A stretch of 64,000 bases of DNA from Neoceratodus forsteri (lineage: Eukaryota > Chordata > Ceratodontiformes > Ceratodontidae), in NCBI GenBank assembly GCA_016271365.2, contig CM057452.1, positions 1,239,781,001 through 1,239,845,000 on the forward strand, written 5' to 3'. Below the pieces are notes generated by a model, which ran no database searches, was not told the DNA's origin, and saw only the letters and a program-made list of their open reading frames with translations. Of this stretch, positions 1 to 9,749 are shown in pieces (the stretch's first letter is position 1; each line of letters opens with the position of its first letter). The position numbers and the translations under genes were made by a program.

Positions 1-429
1 GTATAGCCTCGAGGAAAGGAGGGAGGGGGACATGATAGAAAATTTCAAGTACCTCAAGGGAATCAACAAAGTCCAAGAGGGTAGCATCTTTCAAAAAAAG
101 AGGTGTGCAAGAACAAGGGAGCACAATTTGAAGATGGGGGGCAGCCTCAAAGGTAATGTAAGGAAGTATTTTTTCACAGAGAGGGTTGTGGAAGCATGGA
201 ACGGCCTTCCGGAGGAGGTTGTGGAGTCAAAAACAGTGGTTGACTTCAAGCATGCATGGGACAGCCATAAGGCAATTCTAGGGGGTGGGGGTAGAAAGAA
301 GTAGGCTGCTGGTTAACTAGGATCTGTAGCTTATCCATTAGGTAGGGAAATGGGCAGACTGGGTGGGCCAAGCGGTCCTTATCTGCCGTCAAATTCTTTG
401 TTTCTATGTTATGTTTCTATGTTTCTATT
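1..429 (+). mobile_element. CR1 LINE 3' end, window-truncated (copy A)
   Basis: This is the last part of a CR1 non-LTR retrotransposon whose upstream part lies outside the window. An open frame at 32-304 encodes the conserved C-terminal tail of ORF2 (FKYLKGINKVQEGS, then FFTERVVEAWNGLPEEVV), the segment after the reverse transcriptase in this family. A short 3' UTR follows, with the gggcagactgggtgggcc signature, ending in tctatgttt words at 402-429. It is nearly the same, base for base, as 42230-42643, so the two belong to one recently active subfamily. No intact gene remains. Confidence 0.93.
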
Positions 430-2283
430 GACAGCGTGGAAGCTAGTCTTGAGTCTGTTCAGCAGCAGCTCTAATGGTCAGCAAGCAGGCAGCACAGTAA
501 AAGTAAGAATTTTAATTTTGAATATTTTTATGTTGAAACCATTAGATTACAGGTTGCTTGGGCTGGGGTTTGGTCAGTGATGTGGCTGACAACTACAAGT
601 ATAATAATTTCTATTTAGACAGTAGCACCCAGAGCATCAGTGAACCAAACTAAAATGATAGAAAGTGCATGAAACACACTTGTGATTTCAGTCCCCCACC
701 TCTCCAGCAACCATCTAGTGCCTCTGTCAGTGTGAAATGAGTGTCTTTGAAGATTACTTATTTTATTTTTATTTTAAGAAACAATGCAACTGGCATAAAT
801 TCTGACTGCTATAAAAAAAGGCTACCTAGATTGCTAGCAATGTCAAAGGGGGTCAGGAGTTGTCTCTTGACATATTCATTTTGGTTTTGGTGACATGAAT
901 TTATGTATTGCTTGTGTGACATGGTTTGTGTATGGGGGGGCATCACCGTGGGGGCCTCTGTGACTATTGTGTGTAGTTCCCATCAGCATGTAAATCCAGT
1001 CTGGGCCTCAACTGCTTAAAAAAGTGACACAAAAGGAGGTGGGTCAGGTTGACAGCACAGTGTACAAAGTTGTTTGGGATGTGCACACCATGTACTCATT
1101 GGCCACTGGCATAATTATTCATCCCCCTCTGCTCCCCATTTTTTATACCAAATCTAGCCAACCCTGCTTGCTGGCCCTGTGTCTCAACAAATCCTCCTCA
1201 TCACCAGTGCCAGCCTAGCAGCTCCCCACCTTCCTGGGCTCTCCACCTAATCCATGTCTGTCTTGCTGTGTGACTTTTCTGGCCTGAGTTAAGATAAGCC
1301 ACTGACTGGCAGAGCAAAGCATACTGATAGATTGACAGAGTCAGCCCAGCTCTAGGGTAGGAGCTGGAGGCAGCTCAGCTCCCTGACACCTGATCTGCAC
1401 CATCAGTTCTCCTGTGGAAGTGGTCCTCCCTCTTGAATCTGACCCAGATGTCCATGTCTCTGACTGTCCCTCCCCAGCCCAACCCACGTGTAGGCCCAGT
1501 AGTTGCACCAGATGTCATCATCCTTGACTCCAGTAACTCTCAGAAAAGTGTCAGGTAGGTGGCTGAATAAAAGCTACATTCGCTGGAGCCTGCAGACATA
1601 TGAGGAGAGAGCTGAGCCTGAATATGACCTGTGATGGACCCAGGTCTGTGGGTGTGTCTTCATCAGGTGCACCATGAGGGGATTGATGCTGGAGGCCAGG
1701 TTGCCCCACAGCAGTCTCACAGATTGGAATTTGGAGTTTCAGTTGTCTGTATCCTTTCCCAGGTCCCTCAGGTCAGTCAGCTGTCATTGCAGTCACAGAT
1801 TGCAATCTAGCAAACTAGCCAGACCATCCACAAATGGAAAAGAGAAAAGTCATGGAAGGGAATCCACTGATCAGACAGTGAGTGAATGCAGATTGATGCA
1901 GACACTTATAGAGGTATCAGGTTCAGGAAGGACAAGATAGGTTAAAGGCAGACAACTTACTAAGTACAACTCTGCTGCTGTCGAGTGTGCTGTCCCATGA
2001 TTCACCTGGGGCCAAAAGTTAAGGCTGCTGCTGCTGCCTGAGCTGGTTGGGAATGGGTTCTCCAAGACCCACATCAGGATTTCTGGACCCCGGTTATGAA
2101 CCTCCCAACAGTCCAAATTTCTGCAGCGGCCACTGACTTCCATTGGCATAACATTGCCTTTAGATTCTGTTTTGTTTAGCTTTTTTGAAAGTTTGCTGAG
2201 CTCAGACTGTAGTTACTGTATGTTTACTAAGTGTACCTAACCAATTGAATAAGAGTTATATAAAATGACATGAAAAGTGATAG
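430..2283. other. No recognised gene or repeat
   Basis: Mixed-composition DNA. Short open frames at 1024-1218 and 1674-1940 show no protein motif, codon pattern or splice context that I recognise. Older decayed repeats could be hidden here, but I see none that I can name. Confidence 0.5.
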
Positions 2284-2413
2284 GCGTTACAGTTACAGTT
2301 ACTAATTACTTTTTATTCAAAAGCAATAAATGACTATAACTGATTATGATTATTTTAGAATAACTAGTAACTGTAACTGATTACTTTTTTAAAGTAATTT
2401 ACCCAACACTGGA
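2284..2413. mobile_element. DNA-transposon end fragment with subterminal inverted motifs
   Basis: A cluster of cagttacagttactaattac near 2294 is mirrored by actagtaactgtaactgatt near 2362. The segment finishes in aaagtaatttacccaacact. The alternating AGTAACTGTAACT words and a terminus ending in CAACACTG are typical of widespread vertebrate non-autonomous DNA transposons, possibly hAT-like. I see no transposase, and the left end is not defined. The superfamily is a guess. Confidence 0.55.
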
Positions 2414-3252
2414 CACTGCACTTCTAACTCTTATTTAACTATGAATTTCAAAAAAGCCTGTGTCAGATTACTTAACTTTTTATTCATTTGTGTCCTGCAT
2501 TTTTTCTGGCAATCAGTATATACTTTCCATATGTTGATTTGGTGGATAATTTTATTTCCTTAAGACTGTACAGTACAGTATGTGTTAAGCCACATAGATT
2601 TAAATTCAGAAAGTAATCTAAAAGTGACTTTCTTTTTGAAGTGTGTAGTTTGAATACATTTTAATGCACCATCTGTTTCCTCAGTGTGAGGTGTGGGATT
2701 AAGTCATTATTTCATTCTCAGAGTAAACAAAAAGTATACTGTACAAAAGATGTTCTCTGTACTAAGGAGTTTCCTTGTAGAGTTTAGTCCTATTCTAGTA
2801 AACAGATAGTTTTCAGAATCCCCACTGTAAGCTGAAATGCTCAACTCTCTGAGCCAACTTTTCAAAGCCTTAGTTCCAACACAAAAAGCAACTTTAACAA
2901 AATAATAGTGTATTGTAGTTTTCTATTAAGCTTATATTATGAATTACCAACAAACATCTAAAACTGCCCTCTATAAGATCTTGGAATCTAATGCATGCCC
3001 CATATCTATTATTCTGTGTAAAAATTATTTCTTGTGAAGATCTGAGATTCTTTTAGCTGTATAATGAGAACTATGCATGGCACAGTGCAATTACATTGAA
3101 ATGGGGCCTTTGGTAACACTTGACAGCAAATATACCACATCTGTGGACAGCTGTGTCCTTCCACCAGAATGGAATGGAATCTTTCCACATCCTCTCCATT
3201 CAGTACAGTATGGATGCTTCCTCACCCCAACTACACACTATTTTCTTGCATT
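2414..3252. other. No recognised gene or repeat
   Basis: AT-leaning sequence with no open frame that resembles a protein and no recognisable repeat boundary. It lies between the DNA-transposon end and the large foldback element. Confidence 0.5.
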
Positions 3253-3397
3253 GACATTGTCAGACCCTGATTATTGAAATTTCAACCTACCTGTCTGTAA
3301 CTCGCTACTGTTACTTGATGCCCATCAGGAACCTTCTGCCATTGTTATCCATTTTGTTACTTTTTTGTGTTTCCTCTGTCCTGTAGTGCTGTGCAGT

Positions 3398-3543
3398 TTG
3401 CCTGAGTTCCTGAGTGCAAAAGCAACTCGCACATATGCACCTTCTAGCTTCAGTGTGTCATGTGCGACACTTGCCTGAGTTCTTGAGTGCAAGAGCAACC
3501 TGTGCATGTGCGCCTTGCAGCTTCAGTGTGCCACATGCTTGTG
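3398..3543. repeat. 73-bp tandem duplication in foldback arm
   Basis: Two diverged copies start ttgcctgagttcctgagtg (3398) and ttgcctgagttcttgagtg (3471). The opposite arm has a single copy, so the duplication arose after the palindrome formed, or one copy was lost on the right. Confidence 0.75.
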
Positions 3544-3834
3544 CATAGTCCTGTACTCATCATCGGGTCTGCATCTCATAGTAAATCTGCAACCAAAATC
3601 AAAGCTCCTTATTTTGTTTTGTTGGTACCAAACTGTGTGAGCACAGTACTATCATAGTTATTGTTGGATGAAATGTAGTCAGCAATAATTGTGTTGCAAA
3701 TGCGGCATTTTGCTCTCAGGGTGCCAAGTATCAGCAAACATTTACCCCATGCACATAACCACACAGAGTTCACTACACTAGATCCCATCACTCAAGAAAC
3801 ACATTAAAAGCTATATACTTTCCACTGACTACGT

Positions 3835-3956
3835 TTCACTAATCAGGAGAGTAATCCAAGCTTCTGAGCTCCTTTTATGCACAATTTGACTATGCTTCAA
3901 TAATCGGGACACTGATCCAAGCATCTGAGCTCCTTTTATGCACAATAGACCATACC
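3835..3956. repeat. 61-bp tandem duplication in foldback loop
   Basis: The units at 3835 and 3896 both contain ctgagctccttttatgcac and a preceding taatc motif. They form most of the loop between the two arms of the foldback element. Confidence 0.7.
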
Positions 3957-4425
3957 TGCCAACAACAAATAGTAACATGCTCAGTTTGCATCATCAGAAT
4001 AACATGGACATAGTACATCATGTACAACTATATGTGCATGGTGTAAATGTTTGCTGTTACTTGGCAAGCACAGAGCAAAATGATGTGTTTGCAACACAAT
4101 TACTGCTGACTATGTTTCATTCAACAATTAGTATGATAGTAACATGCTCACTCAGTTTGGCACCCCCATAAAAATAAAACAAGGAGCTTTGGTTTGGGAT
4201 GCAGATTTACTACAAAGAGCAGACCCAATGATGAGTACAGGAGCATGTGCATGTGTGTGATACAGTGAAGCTTCACAGTGCACAAGAGTAAGTTGCTCTT
4301 GCACTGGGGAACTCAGGCAGACAGCGTGGCACAGAGAAAACATAAAAAAAGTAACAAGATGGATAAAAATGGAATCAAATGGATGGATAGCACATAAAGA
4401 AGGTTCCTGATGGACATCTAAAGAT

Positions 4426-4541
4426 CCACACAAACAGATGATTTGATACCTTTTATTGGACCAACAGAGTTTTTACAAAAGAAAACAGGTGCATTTTGCT
4501 TTTGGATTACACAGAATCCTACATCAGAAATCAATGGCATC
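4426..4541. mobile_element. Short insertion in right foldback arm
   Basis: The right arm matches the left arm up to gatggacatc (about 4425) and again from catctagtaacagtag (about 4538). The 116 bp between has no counterpart in the left arm. The near-duplicated ggacatc / tggcatc at the two edges look like a target-site duplication. The insert contains ttttattggaccaacagag, a word seen in a widespread vertebrate interspersed repeat. Confidence 0.6.
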
Positions 4542-4605
4542 TAGTAACAGTAGCGAGTTACAAAAAGGCAGTCTGCAATTTCAGTAATCAGGATCTGACA
4601 GTGTC

Positions 4606-5159
4606 CAGAAAAAATGAAAACTTTACTGACCATCCCTCCCTCAAAAAAAAAGAAATGAAGACTTCAAAAAAAATGTACATATGCTGGGACTTAATTTTTT
4701 TCAATGGCTTTTTTCATATCACTCATTACTTTTACTTTTTTGTGTATATTTTACCTCAAATCTGAGAGTTGTGCCACATACCCTCCTCCACATAAAACAA
4801 ATACAACCACAGCTGTCAACTTTCAGCCCTGACCATTGGTCTTCAGCTTCAAGGTCATGTCCAACAAATCCACTGCTTTTACAGAGGTACAGAATAAAAG
4901 CCAAAGGGTAAGTTGTCAATGTTTCCAAAAATTGCTTTTTTGACAATTACAAAAGGAACATTTTTCCTGAAGAATGAGATATGCAGTGGGAATAGCAGCC
5001 TATGGGGTAGGTTACCACTGTTTCAAAAACATATCCCTATTCAACGTGTATAAAACCTACATACATTTGCACAATATTCCATCTTAGACTGTTAAGGGAA
5101 GAAGTACAATGTGTCTCCATTGTGTTTTGAAGAACGTCAGTCAAAAATTGTTAGAAACT
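4606..5159. other. No recognised gene; A-rich patches
   Basis: Low-complexity A runs lie near 4644 and 4667, and weak open frames run on both strands. No protein similarity or repeat structure is recognised. Confidence 0.45.
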
Positions 5160-5262
5160 AGCTCTGGTCAGAGCCAATATGGCTACATAATTATGTGATT
5201 GATGCTAGTTTCATCATAGCTGTTATATCTTTTGTAAATAAATTGTAAAAAAAAAAAAAAAA
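5160..5262 (+). mobile_element. Poly(A)-tailed retrotransposed fragment
   Basis: The sequence runs through ctggtcagagccaat and agctgttatatctttt to aataaattgt followed by a run of 17 A. An AATAAA signal just ahead of an A tail indicates insertion of reverse-transcribed RNA. The same roughly 80-bp core occurs on the opposite strand at about 10865-10950. The family is unknown and the 5' limit is uncertain. Confidence 0.6.
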
Positions 5263-5338
5263 AGATGTGCATGCTGCAGGTTCCATATGATTTAGCTGAA
5301 AGAGCAGACTTCGCCCCCTAAGTATTTACATAGAGAAT

Positions 5339-5490
5339 AAAGGAAGGGGAAGTGCGTGTTATGAGAATTTAATGCATACCTGAGGTGTAGGATGCTACAT
5401 AAACATCGAGGGTGGAGCCCAAGGGGTTTATCAAAGCATCCCACCCGAGGATGAGCATTAAATTCAAATATGACACACTTCACCATCTTT
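5339..5490. mobile_element. Small palindromic MITE-like element
   Basis: The left arm contains gaatttaatgcatacctgag and gtaggatgctac. The right arm contains the reverse complement of close variants (ctcgggtgggatgc and gaatttaatgctcatcctc read on the other strand). The outer ends aaaggaagggg and caccatcttt also pair. The loop is centred near 5415. No coding capacity. Confidence 0.65.
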
Positions 5491-5548
5491 AATTTTTATA
5501 ATAAAAGGTCAGCAATTTTTCTCCTTCTTGATTACAGTGTTCACACTC

Positions 5549-5593
5549 CACACACACACATACACACACACGCACACACACACACACACATAC
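5549..5593. repeat. (CA)n microsatellite
   Basis: A CA dinucleotide run with single-base interruptions (taca, cgca). It creates spurious open frames rich in His/Thr or Cys/Val on the two strands. Confidence 0.95.
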
Positions 5594-6100
5594 AGTTTCT
5601 GACTTCCTCTATTTTCTGCCCTCTACTTCCCTTCCTTAACATAGTTCTTTTTCTTGTTTTAATGTTTTTGTTCTGTTTTATTTTTAACTTACAGTTTGTC
5701 TCTGATGAGATCGTGTGTACCATGCTTAAACATAGAAATATAGAAACATAGACTTTGATGGCAGATAAGGACCACTTGGCCCACCCAGTCTGCCCATTTC
5801 CCTTCCTATTGGATAAGCTGCAGATTCTAGTTAACCAACAGCCTACTTCCTGCAACCCTCCACTACAATTGCCTTATGTCTGTCCCATGCATGTTTGAAA
5901 TCCCCCACTGTTTTAGACCCAACAACCTCCCCAGGAAGGTGGTTCCATGTATCCACCACTCTCTCTGTGAAAAAAATCCTCACATTATCCTGAGCCATCC
6001 CCTTCTATCTTTAAATTGTGCCCTTATTCTTACACATCTCTTTTCTGAAGATGCTACCCTCCTGGACTTGTTGATTCCTTGAGGTACTTGAAAGTTTCTA

Positions 6101-7380
6101 TCATGTCCCCATCACTCCTTTCTTATCAAGAATATACATATTAAGCTCTCTCAGTCTCTCTCTTTCATATGGTTTCTGATGCAGACCCTGCACCATTTTA
6201 GTTGCCCTCCTCTGGACTGCTTCCATCCTGTCTATGTCCTTGCATAGATGGGGTCTCCAAAACTGCACACAGTATTCCAGATGGGGTCTCACCAACTGTC
6301 TGTACAGAGGGATTACCACTTCCCTTTTTCTACTTGTGATGCCCCTTCCTATGCATCCCAGTATCCCCCTGGCTCTCCTTACTGACTTCTCACATTGCTT
6401 ACCCACCTTTAAGTCATTTGATATGACTACCACCTCAAGTCCCTTTCAATTTGTGTTGTTGTTAGTACCTCCCCTGCTATTGTGTACTCTTCTCCTGGGT
6501 TTTTGTTTCCCCAGGTGCATTACTTTGCACTTCTTTGCATTGAATTTAAGTTGCCATATGTCTGACCATTCCTCCAGCCTTGACAAGTCCCTTCTCATCC
6601 TTTCTACTCCCCTTTGTGTATCAACTCTGTTACAGATCTTTGTGTGATCTGCAAAGAGGCATACCTTTCCCTCCAGACCCTCTGCAATGTCACCTATAAA
6701 GACGTTAAAGAGGACTGGACCCAGTACTGAGCCCTGAGGTACTCCACTAGTAACCCCGCTTTCTTTGGAATGTGTTCCATTCACTATTACCTTTTGTGTC
6801 CTGTTGTGCAGCCAGTTTGCTACCCAGGCTACCACCCTGGAACCCTCTCCCAGGCTGGTTAACTTGATTATTAGTCTTTTGTGCGGGACTCTGTCAAATG
6901 CCTTGCTAAAGTCTAGGTAGGCCATATCCACAGCTCCTCCCTGGTCTATTACTTTGGTCACCCAATCAAATAAATCAATTAGATTCATCAGACGTGACCT
7001 TCCTGCTGTAAATCCATGCGGCTTTGGGTCCTGTGCCCCACTGGCCTCTAGGTACTCAACAATTCTTTCTTTCTTTCAGAAGTGATTCCATCATTTTCCC
7101 TACCACTGAGGTCAAACTTACAGGTCTGTAGTTTCCTGCTTCTGCCTTGCTCCCACTTTTGTGAAGGGGAATCACATCTGTCCTCCTCCAGTCCTCTGGT
7201 ACCACCCCATCCTCCCATGATTTGTTAAAGAGTGTAGTCAGTGGCGTCACTAGTTCTACCCTTAGTTCTTTTAGGATTCTGGGGTGAATCCCGTCAGGCC
7301 TCATTGCTTCATCCACCTTGAGTTTTAGGAGTTCTTTCAGGACTCTTTCTTCTGTAAATGGACTGGTGTCAACCCACCTA
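6101..7380 (-). pseudogene. CR1 ORF2 reverse transcriptase and C-terminus (frameshifted)
   Basis: Three frame segments make up the RT. 7316-7056 has GIHPRILKEL and NYRPVSLTSVVGKMMESLL. 6988-6446 has AYLDFSKAFDRVPHKRLI (motif A, Asp present), SGVPQGSVLGPVLFN (motif B), LFADHTKIC (motif C) and KFNAKKCKVMHLG (motif D). 6433-6101 has the tail with ARGILGCIGRG and [14 protein letters not shown]. The second Asp of motif C is His, which would abolish polymerisation. Stops and a frame change separate this part from the endonuclease. Product if intact: RNA-dependent DNA polymerase of CR1. Confidence 0.9.
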
Positions 7381-7762
7381 CCCAGAGTGCTTTTATTGTC
7401 TGGTTTAGGTAACTCCTTCTTATCTTCTTTTGTGAATACTAAGCAAAACTATTCATCCAGTATCTCTGCCTTTTCACTGTCTCCCTCTGCCCACCTCCCC
7501 CTCCCTTATTAATCTTCACTATCCCTCCCTTAACCTTTCTATGCTCCCTAATGTACCTATAAAAGGTTTTATCCCCCTTCTTAACTAAGTTGGCTATTTT
7601 TCCTCAGTTTGGGCCTTCACTATTCTGACTGTCTTCCACTTCTTTCTGCTTTAATTGATACAGTTCTCTGTCGTTGCTCCTTCTGTGATTCCTTATACTT
7701 TTGAATGCAGCCTTTTTTCTTCATAACCTTCCTGCCACCTCTTTTGAGAACCATAGTGGTTT

Positions 7763-8728
7763 TTACTCCGCTTTGTTTTCTTTATTTGTTTCACAAAGGC
7801 TTGTTGCCTCTATGATAGCAGTTTTGATTTTTCTCCATTGTTCTTCCACCCCTCCTTTTTGGCCATTTGCTAGTGCATTCCTCAGGTATTCACCCATTTT
7901 GCCAAAGTCAGCCCTTCTAGAGTCCAGTATCCTTGTTTTTGTATGGCTTGTCTCCATGGTTGTGCTTATTGTGAAGCACACTGTGCAGTGGTCACTTGTT
8001 CCCAGATATCTACTGACTTCTAAATTTGTGATCCTCTCTCCATTTGAGAGTACCAGGTCTAGTATTGCTCCCTCCCGAGTTGGTTCCGACACTAGCTGTC
8101 TAAGGCCTGCCCCCTGCAGAGCATCAAGAATGACCCTGCTCTTGGATGTGGCCACAGTATATGTCATCCAGTTAACATCTGGCATATTCAGGTCCCCCAT
8201 CAACACTCTCTCCCCTTTTTCAGCCATTTTGAAAATGTCCTCTATCATTTTCTTGTCCGTTTCCTTCACTTGAGATGGGGGTCTGTATACAACCCCTGTG
8301 CGGATTGTGATGCCATTCCCTGCCTCCAAGGTGACCCAGAGTGCCTCTTGTCCTCCCACTTTACTTTTTAGTTCTGTAGCTTTGATCCCTTCCCTTAGGT
8401 ATAGAGCTACTCCATCTCCTCTTTTATCCTCCCTGTCCCTTCTGTGGAATGTGTACCCCAGTATGTTGACATCCCAGTCATGGTTCTCCATGTACCATGC
8501 TTCTGTGACTGCCACAATATCCAATTTTTCATCTTCTATCAGGGCTGCTAGCTCAGGAAGCTTGTCTCCCAGACTACAGATATTGGTGCTCATTGTCCTC
8601 CATTTAATGTTGGCTTTATCCTTATTTCCCCCATTCCTGCTCTTATTGCCCTTGTCTATTTTTCCATTTACCCCTGTCTTGCCTTCTGTTGAGCTCTGTA
8701 CCTCAGTGTTTACCTTACTACCTGCCAT
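7763..8728 (-). pseudogene. CR1 ORF2 N-terminus: APE endonuclease
   Basis: An open frame of 321 codons starts 58 bp after the ORF1 stop. The first 40 residues are a Lys/Asn-rich leader. The apurinic-type endonuclease domain follows: NICSLGDKL, IVAVTEAWY (catalytic Glu), VVYRPPS, LMGDLNMPDVNW (Asp and Asn; GDLN where GDFN is usual), LDLVLSNG, and TSDHCTVCF (Asp-His). The domain nicks target DNA for primed reverse transcription. The frame stops at a TAA at 7763-7765 just where the linker to RT begins, so the polyprotein is broken even though the endonuclease itself looks complete. Confidence 0.93.
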
Positions 8729-8786
8729 GTTTTGTGGGGGGAGGCTTGAAATTTCCTGCTTCTTATCAGCACCTCCCCCCCATTGG

Positions 8787-9749
8787 CTAGTTTAAAAGCT
8801 TGCCAAGGAAGCATTTAAACCTGTCACTTAGGAGCTTGGTTCCCTTTGTGGACAGATGCAGACCATCGTGCCAGTACAGACCTTCATCTCTCCGGGTGTA
8901 TCCCCAGTCTCCAATGAAGCCAAAGCCCTGTGCTCTGCACCAGTTTTGCAAACATTCATTAAACTGCATGGTGTGCAGTACCCTAGCCTTACACCTGCCA
9001 TGGACTGGCAGCACCTCTGAGAAGATAACTATGCTTGCTACCTGTCTGAGACCCCTTCCCAACTCCACAAATTCATCCTGCACTGCACTGATTCCATGCC
9101 TAGCCAGGTCATTTGTCCCAAGGTGGACAATGCTATCTAGTTCCCTCTCCTGTGATGCTGCTTCTGCAATCATAAGGATTCACTTCTTGTCCCTCCAAGC
9201 CATGGCACCAGGCAGGCACCTTGCTTCCCTCTCCTCTCCCTTCCCCAGTTCTACCCCCTTAACAATTGAGTCCCCTATCAGAAGCTGTTTCCTTCCCCTG
9301 TGGTGTCCCTTGCCACCCTGTTGTGGGTCTCCCTTGTGGATGTCCTCAGCATTCTTCTTGGTCTCCACTGAGGGTGCCATCATAGAGGAACCTTGCTCTG
9401 CCAGACTAGTGTATGATTTGTGTAGAGGTACAACTAGGGGTCCTCACCTCTGTTCCACCACCTGCACCCTTTCAGAACCTACTGGGGTCCAACTGCTCTT
9501 CATACTTGGCAACCTCTGGGGCAGTGGTTGTAACAGTGTTGCTCTTTGGGTGGGGAAGGCCTCCTTAGTCCTTGCCAGCTCAGCCTGGAGGTGGGCAATC
9601 TCCTTCCTCAGAGCTGACTGTTGCCTGCAAATAGGACTGCAATGCAGTTTCCAGAATGTCTCCCAGAAAACTGCTGCCCCACAGCCGGTGCATTGCATCA
9701 CTAACCACATGTCCCTCTCCCTTATAATATACAATATGTAATATATCAT
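8787..9749 (-). pseudogene. CR1 ORF1: zinc ribbon plus SGNH esterase, two in-frame stops
   Basis: One reading frame is broken by TGA at 9444-9446 and TGA at 9180-9182. The likely start is the Met just before QCTGCG; an upstream Met at 9749 is also in frame. The N-terminal part has CTGCGAAVFW and later CSPIC, a CxxC pair that suggests a zinc-binding ribbon. A short heptad-like stretch (LRKEIAHLQAEL) may form a coiled coil. The middle contains LLIGDSIVKG (block I Ser of the SGNH/GDSL esterase fold), then VHLGTNDLAR (block III Gly-Asn), and near the end WHDGLHLSTKG (block V Asp-His). In CR1 elements this esterase-type ORF1 is an RNA-associated accessory protein; its exact substrate is not established. 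Confidence 0.88.

Larger units (their letters stand above)
3253..4605. mobile_element. Large foldback (inverted-repeat) DNA element
   Basis: Two long arms are reverse complements of each other. The left arm, about 3253-3780, begins gacattgtcagaccctgatt. The right arm, about 4000-4605, ends aatcaggatctgacagtgtc. Shared inner blocks include the aactcgctactgttact / agtaacagtagcgagtt pair and the caatgatgagtacagg / cctgtactcatcatcgg pair. The central 200 bp is not palindromic. There is no coding capacity. The left arm holds a 73-bp tandem duplication that the right arm lacks, and the right arm carries a later insertion at 4426-4541. This is probably a non-autonomous foldback transposon; the superfamily and target-site duplication are unclear. 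Confidence 0.75.
5729..9749 (-). mobile_element. Near full-length CR1 LINE (copy B)
   Basis: On the minus strand this runs from ORF1 (9749-8787) through the ORF2 endonuclease (8728-7763) and reverse transcriptase (about 7316-6101) to a 3' UTR and tail at 5729-5755. It is the most complete retrotransposon in the window. The element copied its own RNA by target-primed reverse transcription. It is now dead: ORF1 has two in-frame TGA codons, ORF2 has frame changes and stops between endonuclease and RT, and the RT catalytic motif reads FADH instead of FADD. The sequence upstream of ORF1, to about 10960, may be its 5' UTR. Confidence 0.93.

Noticed and set aside
5470..5855. His/Thr- and Cys/Val-rich frames on both strands
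   Set aside because: They are caused by the (CA)n run and the adjacent CR1 3' UTR.
7701..8795. Plus-strand frames of 165-313 codons in the 7.7-9.7 kb region
   Set aside because: Antisense shadows of CR1 ORF1 and the endonuclease, without motifs of their own.
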